Part shown: in pieces, positions 18,988 through 29,593 of the stretch
How positions within the stretch are numbered: position 1 is the first letter of the stretch
How the letters are laid out: the number at the start of each line of letters is the position of its first letter
Assembly (NCBI GenBank): GCA_003427395.1
Contig: BFEA01000245.1
Span: forward strand, 1,186,376 to 1,219,030
Reading direction: 5' to 3'
DNA: 32,655 bases
DNA from: Chara braunii
Lineage: Eukaryota > Streptophyta > Charophyceae > Charales > Characeae
Notes under the pieces: generated by a model
Database searches by the model: none
Seen by the model: only the letters and a program-made list of their open reading frames with translations
What the model was told of the DNA's origin: nothing
Made by a program: the position numbers and the translations under genes

Positions 18988-20830
18988 CAAGCGGCGTTAT
19001 GGCAGGTACCCTTCTCCGATTGTGGATCTCGTGGTTGAGTGTCAGACTCTGCTCTCAAACACCCACACCTGGAAGAAAGGGCCAACAACTAACCAGTGCT
19101 TGCTGAGCATATGCTGCTGCGCCAATACGTTCCGAAAATGACCACAAGGTTTCGTAAGAGTGTTTTTGCCACTCAACAACAACGCCCGCCGACTGTTCGG
19201 CACTTCGTGAAGGTTTTCATTTATCCACGACGTCGAAGGCTGCTGGTCACTTCCTCCACTTTCGTACGTGCTGATCGGTGCAAGGGATTGCGAACATGAC
19301 GTACTATTGGCCTCCGCTGCAGGTGGTCTAAATCCCAAGGGCCATAAGTGTCTCGGATGCATCCGATATACGGACCTCGCACGCTGCGGACTTGCGAATA
19401 TGACGTTCCATTTGTGTTCCGGATTCATCCGACTCAACCAACCGGACACGTGCGTGCCCACCCAACGTTAGAGCGGGAACACGCATGAAGAGTTCCCCCG
19501 AACGATCCTTGACCGAGAAACAACCACTGAGATTCCTTCATTGCGACTCAATAACCGTACATCATCGCGTTTTGAGCTTGCACATCTTGGAGGCGTGCAA
19601 TGTTCCCTAACAGTGCTCCGCCATCCAAACGGACTCGCAGCATCCTCTTTGGCAATTGCCAGCGATTGTTTTCGGATTGGATGGCATGAACTGTGGTGCC
19701 CATGACCCTTACCCATCTGTGCACGGGCCGCTGCCTGGCGAAAAGAGACGTGAGCGGCGCTGGCAGGCGCTGCAATCGGCCATGTCCTGGATGACTTCTT
19801 GGGTCTCGGGTCTATCCGAAGTTGCCTGCAGCACGAGCTTATTCCTTCTCGTCGCCGAATAAGTCCTCTATTTCCCTCGACCCCTGCTGGAAGAAGCTCC
19901 TCTTTCCGTCAATACACTGCTCACGAACCGACGATCAGCACCTGCACAGAACACAAGAGCACGTCCCAATTGGAACATCGTCGGGTAATTGCATTATCGA
20001 CTCCCACATGATGACTACAGTAAGCAGCGGCATGATGGCAGGTCCGCCTCTCCGATGTGGGTCTAACGGTGGATTGCGTCAAATCTGCTCTCATAGATCC
20101 ACACCGCGGAGGGGGACCAGCAATCGACCACTGCTTGCTTGTAAGGCATCATATGATGTGTTGATAGAGTCGAGATTCAGAACTGATTAGTGAGCATCGA
20201 GTGCTACGCCAATAAGTTCCTCACGCGGCTGCAAAGTCCCCTAGGATTGTTCATTTTCGGGTCCTCGCATCATGGACTCCCTCGTGATGACTACAGTAAA
20301 CAGCGGCAGGGCAGCAAGTCCCCCTCTCTGATATGGATCTTACGGTGGAGTGTGAAACTCTGCTCTCAAAGATCTAGACCGGGAAGGGGGGCCAGCAATC
20401 AACCACTGCTTGCTAGAAAGTCATCGTGTGATTTGTCCACTAAATCGACATCCAGAACAGTTTGGTGAGCATCTGGTGTTGCGCCAACATCTTCCGAATA
20501 CGACCGCAAGGTTCCCTAAGAGTGTTTTTGCCACTCAACAACGCTGACCGCCGACAGTTTGGCACTTCGAGAAGGTTGTCAATTTCCCCCCGACGAGGAA
20601 GGCTAGTGATCGCTTTCGCCGATTGTACACGTGCGGATCCGTCTTGGCATTGCATACAGGACGTAATGTTAGTCTACGCTGCGGCGATCTGAATCTAACA
20701 TGATATAAGTGTCTCGGATGCATCCGAAATAAGAACCTCAGACGTTAAAGACGATCCGGTTTTCCCATACCTATGTTGCATCGTTGTTTCGGATTCATCC
20801 GACTCAACAATCTGTTACATACAAGCGCAC
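18960..20830. repeat. Diverged tandem duplications, three partial copies
   Basis: A block at about 18960-19461 matches about 20285-20820 in order: CAGTA..CAAGCGGC, CAACCACTGCTTGCT-like, TAAGAGTGTTTTTGCCACTC, CGGATGCATCCG (19354 and 20715) and CGGATTCATCCGACTCAAC (19420 and 20790). A third partial copy lies at about 20000-20260, offset 276 bp from the 20285 copy (ATGACTACAG at 20011 and 20287). Minus-strand translations share SGKNTL..PCG, but mismatches and indels argue against a conserved protein. Confidence 0.75.
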
Positions 20831-21215
20831 CAACCGTTTCTAGAGGAAACATGTATAATATGCGCCATGCAATGCTTGCCGTTCGGTTCATGGTACGCTG
20901 TACAAGTCAAATGTCATGTACTTCTCCGCCCTCTTTGGAGTCGGTGCACTCTCTTGTTGTTTTCGTTGTGTTGCCCAGTATTGAACTCCACAATGAGCCA
21001 ACGCATCTCTGTCGGTTTTTCATTGTCAAATTCCAACAACTGTCCCGTTTCTGATTATGGTCAATGTCTGTTCTTCTGCTCGCAGGGAAAGATTGAATGC
21101 TTGTCAACACATGCTTCACAGGTGTGCTGCGACGATGGTCGATCAAGACTACCCTCCCAGGCTGGCTTGCCTGCTGTTATGTTTGCAGCGGTGATTGGCT
21201 GGGGAGGGATTGATT

Positions 21216-22212
21216 ATGGGCGTCTGTGTCGACAGCACTTCGTCTCGACTAGAGCCATGCACTTACTCTGGAAAACGATCACGACACTCATACCCTCAGC
21301 ATCGACGAAAGAGAACAGTGTTGTCCACCAGCACCGCGCATTGGTACATAGGTTCTGACGTTGTCGAATACCACATCAACACTAGAACCGGGGGCCTGTT
21401 TCTTAATGTCGATAGCGCATCCCGAGTCTCTTCAGCATGTTCTGAAATGACCGACGTTGGGATGTCGCATTCAATAACCGAGGGGAATCTCGGTGAGTGT
21501 AGTTATAGTGGGACGGAGTACGTGTATAGTGTGAACAACTGCACTTCTGCCGCTTCATCCTTTGGGGTTGTCGATGGAGGTGAGAGGGTTTCCTCATCTA
21601 CCCCTCCACAGTGTCAGGAGAGTCAAGAACAATCTACAAATGAAATTACTGAGTATAGTTATTCACGAGATAGTCAGACCTCGCGCTGTCTGTCCGAAGA
21701 AGACCTCCACATATGGTACATTTTGTCGGCATCTATGCCCGGTGAAAAAAGACCCTATTCTATGGCAAACAAAGAACCCGCCAAAAAGACAGAACATCGG
21801 CGAGCTATGGGCAAACTCAGGACGCAGTCACTTCAGGCAGTTCGAGGGATGCTTTGTTGTAGGCGGATGTGTTGCGCTGAAATGACAGCCGAGGATGTGA
21901 GGCCGGTGCGGGAGGCATTCTACTCGAAAAGTTTCACGGAAAGGACGAAGTGGTGGTTGCAAACCATACATGACTTCACGGTTATGGAAGGTGGTGCTGA
22001 GCGGGTCAGGCCTATAGCTTGCAAACGGAAGATGTGCGTGCAGGCATACTGTAACATTCTCGACAGACCGGCCGCCGACCAAAAAAGAGAAGATAGCCAA
22101 CAACGATTTTTAGTGGCGAGCGAACGCGGATTAGGCTCTAAATACCATCCACTGGTTTGTTTGATGTACCTATTGGAAGTCAGAGGACCCCACCAGGAAA
22201 TTTCGGAGAAAT
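21216..22212 (+). CDS. DUF7869-type transposase-like protein, N-terminal exon
   Basis: The open frame runs to a stop at 22215-22217 and includes ATG 21216; the true start is uncertain. The N-terminal half is Ser/Thr-rich. The C-terminal part has a Cys cluster (MLCCRRMCCAEMTAEDVRPV), then FTERTKWWLQTIHDF, and CKRKMCVQAYCNIL. This order resembles the region in front of the DUF7869 domain in multi-copy eukaryotic transposase-like proteins as I remember them. A possible donor, ATG/GTAAAA, lies at about 22213, just before the stop. It would join to the exon starting near 22528-22630. I infer that both belong to one gene. Confidence 0.55.
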
Positions 22213-22527
22213 GGTAAAATATGGGTGAGAGTTTTTTCAGATATTCCTATTACCAGCAAACCTACAGCTCCATTGGCGTGCATATATCGAAGTAGCCAGC
22301 CTCAGTGAACGTGAGATGCTGGTGGGATAATTGCCCGGGGGAACAGAAGAACTCAAAAAGTTTCTTCGAATTATCTTGCCAGCTAGGTCCCTCATCGAAT
22401 CGCCCCCAAAAACCACCGGGCGTGTTTCATACAAGTATGTTGCGAATAGCCAGGCTCTCCAGAGTATGAAACAGATACGCCGAGATTTTCGAGGGGCGGC
22501 TGTCGTTAATATACGACGTAAATCAGG
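22213..22527 (+). other. Probable intron or non-coding spacer in the DUF7869-type gene
   Basis: All frames fit poorly to the flanking protein. A candidate donor is at 22213 (G/GTAAAA) and a candidate acceptor is AAATCAG at about 22520-22527, directly before the ATG at 22528. The boundaries are inferred. ORFs on both strands here are probably incidental. Confidence 0.4.
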
Positions 22528-24597
22528 ATGGTTGGAAAACAAGATAATACGCCGCCGGCCAAATCCAACCATCCCAGCAGCAATCTCTGGTCCACGATCA
22601 GAAGCAGTGAAACTTCTCGTAACACCTTCTATGTCTACAAAAGGATGTACGATAACAGTGTTGTCGTTAAGGAGCATGGGCACTCGGGCTTGTCTAAACC
22701 ATCCGAAAAAGTCGTCATAATGCTTGCGTTGTTGAAACGATTCATCGACGACCACGCCGATAGTATGCCGAATGACATGGNCTGGAAAGACGGAGTTTGT
22801 CGTCCTCGCAGTAGGGTTCCTGCAACATTCACAAAACGAGCAATTTACGAGTCGTTGCGATCAGATCTTTTGATGTATCACTCGGAAGTTGTGTCGGAGT
22901 CGACTTTCTACGCTATGTGGAGTAAGCACTTCTGGCACGTGAGTCTAGCTATGTCCAACACATTCAGAAAGTGCGCAAAATGTATATTCTACAAGCAGTG
23001 CATCGCTAAGTCGAAGTACGAGAGAGACCGTAAGAAATCCAAAGATAGGATGCGGAAACATCAAGAGTTGCAAGTCAACCACAGACTAGACTATAGCCGC
23101 TGCAAAATGAATTCTATCTTGCGGCAGTCTGAGTATCTGTGCATATTTATCGACGGCATGGATCAGAAGAAAACTACCATACCGCATATAGGACAACCTA
23201 ACTCCTCGAAGGACTTGCACCACGAGAGGATGATGAAGACTGGTCTCACGGCCGTTCTGGTCCATGGTCGGGATCCGTCTATATATGTTTACACATATTT
23301 TCCTTACTACACACACGGCCCTAGCAGTACGGCGACGTGCTTAATGCGGACTCTTACGGAGATCCAATCGAGTGGGAAAGGTCTACCACCGTTTCTTCGT
23401 ATTCAAGCTGACAACTGCTTTAANGAAAACAAGAATAGATTCATATGCGCATTGGCAACACTTCTTGTGAAATTCGAGATTTTCAAAAAAATAGAAATTG
23501 GTTTTATGATAGTTGGACACACGCACACAGACGCCGATGCCACTTTTAGTGTTTTCTCCAAGAAACTCAAAGACAATGATGCCTACACAATGGATGAGTT
23601 ATTCGTTTTGCTAGAGCGGTCTCATAAGACTCCTCCGCGGTGTATTTTTCTTGATAGGATAGCAGACTGCAGAGGTCTTATTTACCCGCATGTTTCAAAG
23701 CGCATGACGAGGATTTCGAAGCCTCATTTGCTGAAATTCTATATGATAGGTGATAATCCCGCCATGTCCTATAAAGAGTATTGCACAGACGCTAAGTGGT
23801 TGCCCGAGGATGGTCCTCTTTACTAGTTCAAACAAACAGACAACGGATTGGAGGGTGTGAAGAGGTTTTTGGAAGTCTATGAAAAAAAAATAGAAACTTG
23901 GATGACTTTCCAAGACGAAGAGGTGTCTAGAATAGATAGGGCTTTTCGGTATTGGGAAGATCACGTCAAACACGCGGGGGACATTATCGACAACGGGGTA
24001 GCACCCATCACCGAATTCTGGCCAAAGGCTACCCATGTCGTTGAAGACATGAGTTTTTGTTCTGATTCGGATGCATCCGAATTATAGAGAGAACCTTTAT
24101 TCGTGGGTCTTCAGAGGGACAAGCCTAAGGCCAGCTTTGATCCTTTCGAAGGTGTGCATGTCGACAGTTTTGTCATTTTGCAACCATCGGACGAGGACAT
24201 GCATCAAGGAGTGCCTTTTTGGGTTGGCCAGGTTCGCAGTGAAGTTGACAAGAATGAAGATTCGTCAACTTACAACCAATTCAAAGTGGAGTACTGGGTT
24301 CCGATTGGAAAAGCGAGCACACTAAGAGATTTGTATGCCGACGCATGGGAGAAAAAATGGAAAAAAACTCCAGGGCATGAGAAAGAATATCAACATGTCA
24401 CAACCGTTGCGTTTTCTTGGATGAGACAAACGAGGACGAATGTCTGCGAGTCGTCCAAAAAGTTCACCACTGGTCCTGTAATTCCTCTGAAAGTAAGAAA
24501 AAATGCAACTCCGGCCTTAGAAAACGGCGTTGGCGCTCAAACACAAAGCGTTTCCCGAGAAGGGAGCGGGCAGGAGGCTACCTCATCGACAGTGTGA
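22528..24597 (+). pseudogene. DUF7869-type transposase-like core, two in-frame TAGs
   Basis: One frame runs from 22528 to TGA 24595-24597, broken only by TAG at 23824-23826 and 24085-24087. Features in order: EHGHSGLSKPSEKVV; FYAMWSKHFWHVSL; a Cys cluster CAKCIFYKQC; IFIDGMDQKK (Asp codon 23152-23154); a His/Thr-rich strand region; LRIQADNCF with an unknown codon then ENKNRF; and GHTHTDADATFSVFSKKL. Three acidic motifs on alternating strands suggest an RNase-H-like DDE/D catalytic core and match my recollection of DUF7869 proteins. After the first TAG comes a helical stretch. After the second comes VHVDSFVILQPSDEDMHQG and PFWVGQVRSEVDK, possibly a BAH/Tudor-like barrel. Single-base Ns at 22781 and 23424 do not break the frame. 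Confidence 0.6.
24068..24079. repeat. CGGATGCATCCG inside the transposase-like ORF
   Basis: This perfect palindrome is read as SDSDASEL and is followed five bases later by the in-frame TAG at 24085. It is the right-most perfect copy in the window. Confidence 0.9.
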
Positions 24598-24802
24598 TGG
24601 TTGTCGTTTTTTCGTGAGGAGAACATATTGCCATGCTGGCCTGTGCACAACACGCTTGACTCCATGGAATACATAGCTTAATGATTTGTGCTCTCTGGGT
24701 TGCGCGCTTCAAATCAACAAGAGTTCTTCATCAATTTTCGACATTGAGCATGGGGGCATTTGGTCGTCGTAGCGTGGCCTCAGGCCTTGGATCCTGACCT
24801 TG

Positions 24803-25287
24803 ATGAAACACTTTTATTGTGACTTTTGTCTTTCGCAGTGTGCAGACTTTCCTCTTTTGACGTACTTCGAAAACATTGATGAGATTTCGGGCTTCATAGA
24901 AATTAAAGTGCCTGAACGACTGGCGATCGTCACAAAGGGAGGAGTGTTTCCTTTTCAATATGAGAGAATCTTTAGGATCGTACTGGGAGGACGGATAATG
25001 CTTGTCATCATGGTGAGGTTTACTGATCTGAACATTTTCGACATGCGAATATATGAGCGTCGGGGAGATAATTGGTTGCGAGGAGATTTTCAAGAGCTTA
25101 TATAAAAGCTTCAGAAGTTCTTTTCACCTTGAGAGGTGCTGTGCTCGGAGCAGGGGGTGACATTGAGGGTTTCTCGTTTGACATAACGCCGTTTGAAGGT
25201 CTGCCTCAACCTCCAATCCCGGCTCGCATGGTGGACGGTTCGACATGGGAACCGGTAGTGAACGCTCTGCGAAGAGGCTTCTTTTGA
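24803..25287 (+). CDS. Two overlapping unrecognised ORFs
   Basis: ATG 24803 opens a frame to 25105 with protein-like content (FPLLTYFENIDEISGFIEIK, ERLAIVTKGGVFPFQYERIF, VRFTDLNIFDMRIYERRGDN). A second frame, 25072-25287, continues with similar plausibility (GGDIEGFSFDITPFEGLPQP). A one-step frameshift or an exon junction near 25080-25105 would link them. No family recognised and no strong start context. It could be the 3' part of the preceding element or a gene fragment. Confidence 0.3.
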
Positions 25288-25948
25288 AGATTTCAAGTTC
25301 GGGACACTTTGGTAACGAGTCTTACGTTTTTAGAGTTCCGTCTTGATGTCGGATTTGTGAATGTTTTCATACTGTAGGCTTTTTCAGAGATAAATCTCGA
25401 TTTTCAAAGTTTTGTGTTCGAATGTTCGATTAGTTGAAATTTTCACACTGTAAAGTACTAAGGGTTTCTGATTCATCCTGCGTCCTCGCCTTGCAAACTG
25501 TTTGGTTATGTAGAATGTGAGCCTCAGTTTTGCAAGGTTTAGTTCACATTTCATGGCGTAGTGGGTGTTTCTGGTTTGGATAGCCTTGCCAACTCTTTGG
25601 TTAATGGAAACTTTTGAGGTAACTCTTACGAATTCACAATTTTGGGACCAGATAACTGTTATCAGTTTTTACGGCAAACTTCTCATTTGTCTCGAGAATG
25701 GTTGTGTGCCTACTTGGTGAGATCTTTCGAAACTATTGCAACAGTTATGACTTCATAATATGTAGGTTGGGTGTCCCGCTCTATTTTCAATCTAGTTCTC
25801 ATGAGTTATCAATTGACTTCGAAATCTAGTGAGATCTTTCAAAATAATGATAAGGTCCTCGGTCACTTCAGCATCTGATAATTTGTACACAGTTTGATTC
25901 ACATGTGTCCTACGCATTCGTTTGAACTTTCTCCAATGCCCAATCCTC
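25288..25948. other. AT-rich spacer, no gene seen
   Basis: T-rich plus strand with short diverged repeats (TTTTCATACTGTA at about 25366 and TTTTCACACTGTAA at about 25440; GTGAGATCTTTC near 25720 and 25828). No ORF of note. It could be a 3' untranslated or terminal region of the transposon. Confidence 0.5.
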
Positions 25949-26310
25949 AAATGATAACGTCTCTACATAATATGTTCCCTACCACTTCACTCCGTACGAT
26001 GCCCGCTTGTTTTGATAAATGTTTGGTAAAGTGATGATGTACATGCATCTGCCATCTAGTTAAAATTTAGGACTGATGGTTACTACAGTTCTTAAGGGGT
26101 TCTCGAGGGTGCACTTTTATTTGTTAACATACATCATTTGATCTCGGCGAGGACAATGGCGGAGTGGTGGGCAGCATTGGGTAGGGATGTTACAAGTTCA
26201 TGGTTGCGAGGTCGAACCCAGCAAGCAGCAAATGATAACATCTCTACGCAATGCTGCCCACCACTTCACTCCGTCCGACACCCTTTTGTTTTACGAAATG
26301 TCTAGTAAGC
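25949..26310. mobile_element. tRNA-derived SINE-like element with inverted copy
   Basis: TGGCGGAGTGG (26157-26167) fits the Pol III A box of Ser/Leu-type tRNAs, and GGTCGAACCC (26210-26219) is a B box lacking one T. TTGC and GCAA flank it as a partial T stem. The segment 26230-26280 is the reverse complement of the A-box region (core GGTGGGCAGCATTG), giving a fold-back. A diverged direct copy of the downstream part (AATGATAAC, TCTCTAC, CCACTTCACTCCGT) lies at about 25949-26030. No full cloverleaf forms, so this is not a functional tRNA. Confidence 0.55.
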
Positions 26311-26940
26311 TATAATTGTTCTTGGAATAATAACATATTGGTTAATTTTCCCTCGGAGGGTGATCCGAGCTATGATCATAAATTCAACCTTTTGATTGAG
26401 TGAAGGATATTTAATGAATGACGCACGATTGATAACATAACGGATTTTCTCCATCCGAATAATAAAAAATTTGATTCGGATATATCCCAGTATTACTATA
26501 AAACTTGCCAACTTGTGTATATATGGATATCGAAACATGTGATTCGGATATATCCTAGTCATCCTACTTGTAAAAACTTCAAAAATGACCTATTCGTGTC
26601 ACTCCTATGCACCCTTTAAAGCCTCAACAAAGACCTTTTCCGGGTCACTCATATGCGTCCCTCACAAGGGAAAACCTTCGATACGCTACGTTCATATTGA
26701 TTGTCTGAATGTGTGTCATATTAGTAAGGATGTATCCGACTTCAGTAATTGAACTTTTCGTCTTGAAACAAATTAAATATCTTAAGGATTTATCCGTTGA
26801 ACAGGGACTCTTATCGTTATGTATTAATGTATAATGAGCATCTTCTTTCATCGGCCTTGTATCCCTTTCGAGTTTCTCAAACGACAAAGTACTATTTAGA
26901 AAATAATGTACTATTTTAACGAATAACATGTTTCAGACTG
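26311..26940. repeat. AT-rich stretch with degenerate GATTCGGATATATCC pair
   Basis: GATTCGGATATATCC occurs at about 26474 and 26532, a degenerate form of the CGGATNNATCCG palindrome. Near 26590 and 26640, GTCACTC..TATGC and a following C-rich word are also repeated. Minus-strand ORFs of 86 and 94 aa cross it but look like AT-rich chance frames. Confidence 0.5.
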
Positions 26941-27932
26941 AGGGTTGACTGTACTATTCAGTGGAGATAGCAACGAATAGCGACCCCGCTCAGATGTGCA
27001 CAACATTCAGAATACGAGTAACTCATAGTTCCCTCAAAGGGGCCTCAGGAGGCATCACACCTGCCACTCAGAGACCGTAAAAGAAGGAAAAAACAGACAA
27101 CTAATGTAGAACAGGACCGAAGAGTAGAGATGAACCAATATCAAGATTGAGGTTCGCCATGCTAGAGAGCAGACTAGGTCAAGAAAAAGCGTTTATTGAG
27201 CCTTCTCTTCTCGGCACTGTTCTCAAGTAAAAGTCCTCTCCTTCCGTCGTCACGATGTCCCTTTTCGTGAATGTTGATGTCAACAGAGAGCTGCGCGTAG
27301 CTCTCGTCTTCCCTTTCTCACTCACGGTTGTCAATCTTGTCCTCCCCCTTGCGACATCATCAGGAGACTACCTTCATGGGCTCACCGGCCCAACCAACCC
27401 ACACTCTCTCTCTCTTGATCGTCGCACGGACTATTCTTGTAACTACCTCGATTCCACCTTGCCAACACGCCTCCTCTACCGCCACCACACCAAGGCTGGC
27501 GAACAGTAGTCAGCTTACGAAAAACAGTAGGACGACCTTGTGATGCCGTCAACAGCCACTCTCAAGTACATAGAGTGCATACGAAGCCTAGCATCCTCTC
27601 TCTGTAGCACGCTCACATACGCTCCGAGTAACTGACCACCCGCGTGTAACTACGCATTGTCCGTATGTCGTGTACTCGTAGCGACATCTCCCCGCCTACC
27701 TCTCTTTGGGAGGACGCTGCACAAGTCGCAGTCTCGTGGTACTCCAAGGATATGGAAGATGAGGCAACCCTTTAACCAAACCTCACTCAGGGTCCACGAA
27801 GAAGGGGGTGATCTCGCTCTCCTGGGCAGTCAAGGTTGGCGTTCCTCTTGGCTCACCGTCGTCTTGGGGCCCTCTCTGCACGAACATTGACCTTTTCTCT
27901 CGATCGCCATGCCCGAATGTCTCCCCCCCCCC
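26941..27932. other. No supported gene
   Basis: Several short overlapping plus-strand ORFs occur (about 70-85 aa) with Ser/Leu/Pro-biased content and no domain. No palindrome copies are present. Nothing else can be supported. Confidence 0.5.
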
Positions 27933-28592
27933 TCACTCCTCTCGTTGACCGCCCTCTTGCTCCCCCCAGGCTGCACCACGTGTCAGACCCATACCCGAGC
28001 ATGTGCCCGTGCCACTGTGCTTGCCTCTCTGTTTCGAGTTCCGTCTTGTTCCCTCGCACACGTGTGTTCTCTCAGACCTCCCTTTTCCCCTTGCTCGGCC
28101 TCTCACCCGTCCCGCGACCCCGGGTGTCATTTGTCGTGAGCTTGCCTCAGGTCCCTCCTCTACCCGGTTTGCGGCCCGATGATGCGTCAAGATCTCCCCA
28201 GGTCTGTTCCAGGACCTGAGATCCATCTCTCGGTCTGCCTCACTCATTTCGCTTTCCGCACCTGAGTCTCTTTCGTTGTGCTGTTCCTCCCTTGTCTCAG
28301 TCCCAGTTGATGACTCGGTCTCGTGATAAATGATGGACACCCTCAAGCCCACGGTCACCCCGTCTCGCCTGCACCTTCGCTCCGCCCTGTCGCGCGCTTC
28401 GGAAATGGCAGCCTGCAGCCTCTGGTCACCTCGCATCTCCTCCTCTGTCCCCCTTTCTATGCAGGTCTTCAGTCGGACTACCTCTCCCCCGTCATAGTTC
28501 AGGACCGTAGTGATCTGAAGGCCTTCATCCGACATTGGAACCCAGCGCACCGTGTGCCGCCAACAGTCAGGCCTATAGTCGTGTAGTGCCAT
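27933..28592 (-). CDS. Hypothetical 219-aa charged protein
   Basis: First ATG in frame is at 28592 (MALHDYRPDCWRH). The N-terminal about 90 residues look globular (TVRWVPMSDEGLQITTVLNY, RLKTCIERGTEEEMRGDQRL), followed by a Glu/Arg/Ser-rich tail typical of disorder. No family recognised. Plus-strand frames over the same bases are also open, so base composition may explain the ORF. It could be a fragment of a retroelement or host gene. Confidence 0.35.
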   Translation of the reverse strand: MALHDYRPDCWRHTVRWVPMSDEGLQITTVLNYDGGEVVRLKTCIERGTEEEMRGDQRLQAAISEARDRAERRCRRDGVTVGLRVSIIYHETESSTGTETREEQHNERDSGAESEMSEADREMDLRSWNRPGEILTHHRAANRVEEGPEASSRQMTPGVAGRVRGRARGKGRSERTHVCEGTRRNSKQRGKHSGTGTCSGMGLTRGAAWGEQEGGQREE

Positions 28593-29260
28593 AGCCACTT
28601 TCTCAACGGTCTGTGCCAATGCTCAGTCCGCACTACCCCTGCTCGCAGCACCTAGCCAGGCTAAGTCCCGGGTGCAAGGAATCAAGGCTTTTTCGCAGTA
28701 GGGACAACCTTCATTTTATAAGGCTACAGACCAGTGCGGCCCCGGAGTGCTTTAAACGAAAGGCTTCACGGCTCAGTAAAAATTCGAAAGCAACAAAATA
28801 ATTTTAAAACTTGTGGCTTTATATAAAAAGAGAAAACCCAAGAAAAGAAAGGAAAGAAAAGAAACTTTTGGCCACGATATCCACAGGCCTTTTGCTATCG
28901 GTCTCTGTCGCTTCGTCTCACTGAAAAGTGACTGTCATTCTGAGGTGATGGTCCCATAACGGGATACCTGCGATCACATTCCCCTTTTTAAAATACAATT
29001 TTTGGCCTATCCCCGTTGGGTACCCGTGTCCGATGGCAAGGAGGGGGTTCATGACCTTCTATAGGGGGTGACGAACCTCCTACCGATGCGGTCGCGGGTC
29101 GCCCCTCTTTTGGGGGTCTAGTCGCGCGACACTCAGTCAGCTTCTCGTTCTCAGACAAAATGGGTGAGGCCGGTCAACTCAACCGCAGCTCAAAATTCGA
29201 ACCGTTGGTTTCCCCGTGATATGACAGGAAAAGAAAAGTTGCGTATGCGAACCGGTAAAG
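28593..29260. other. No gene seen; A-rich patch
   Basis: An A/G-rich patch with TTTATATAAAAAG at about 28818-28830 resembles a TATA element, but no downstream ORF supports a promoter. Otherwise ordinary spacer. Confidence 0.4.
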
Positions 29261-29559
29261 TAATAATAATAATAATAAGAATAAGAATAAGAATAACTAT
29301 AGAAAGAAAAAAGATAGCGCTTCGGATTTCCTCCGCACCGCAGCTCAACCTGGATAGTGGTACAAATCCACGTACAGATCTAAAACCCGACTGTATCTGC
29401 CGCTTATCATAGCTACAAGGGTTTTACCGCACGGAGCATAAATGCGCTGACCCGGTACATGGGATATACGAAGGGCCGCAATACCACCGTCAAATCTCGA
29501 AGCCGGAATCGTTGGCCTCCCAACAAAGCGACGAGGAACGAAAGAAAACCCGTGTCTGA

Positions 29560-29593
<34 letters not shown>
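29261..29593. repeat. Two (TAA)n microsatellites in similar flanks
   Basis: TAA repeats lie at 29261-29278, continuing as AATAAG to about 29297, and at 29561-29593. Both are preceded by weakly similar sequence (TCAAA, TCGAA, CGTTGG, then an A/G-rich run), suggesting a diverged duplication of about 290-300 bp, each copy ending in a TAA tail, as LINE or SINE tails can do. Confidence 0.55.

Noticed and set aside
22237-22755. 172-aa minus-strand ORF
   Set aside because: It overlaps the inferred intron and the start of the transposase-like exon and has no independent domain evidence.
1819-24087. Alternative genetic code with TAG as glutamine, as in some ulvophyte algae
   Set aside because: Only three TAGs occur in about 10 kb of coding-like sequence, where Gln is otherwise encoded by CAG/CAA. 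A TGA stop and frameshifts also occur. Decay of transposon copies explains this better.
26151-26225. Functional tRNA gene
   Set aside because: The A box is good but the B box lacks a base and no acceptor or anticodon stem can be formed, so it is scored as a tRNA-derived element.
27836-28219. 127-aa plus-strand ORF
   Set aside because: Pro/Ser/Leu low complexity, antisense to a more protein-like minus frame; no supporting start context or domain.
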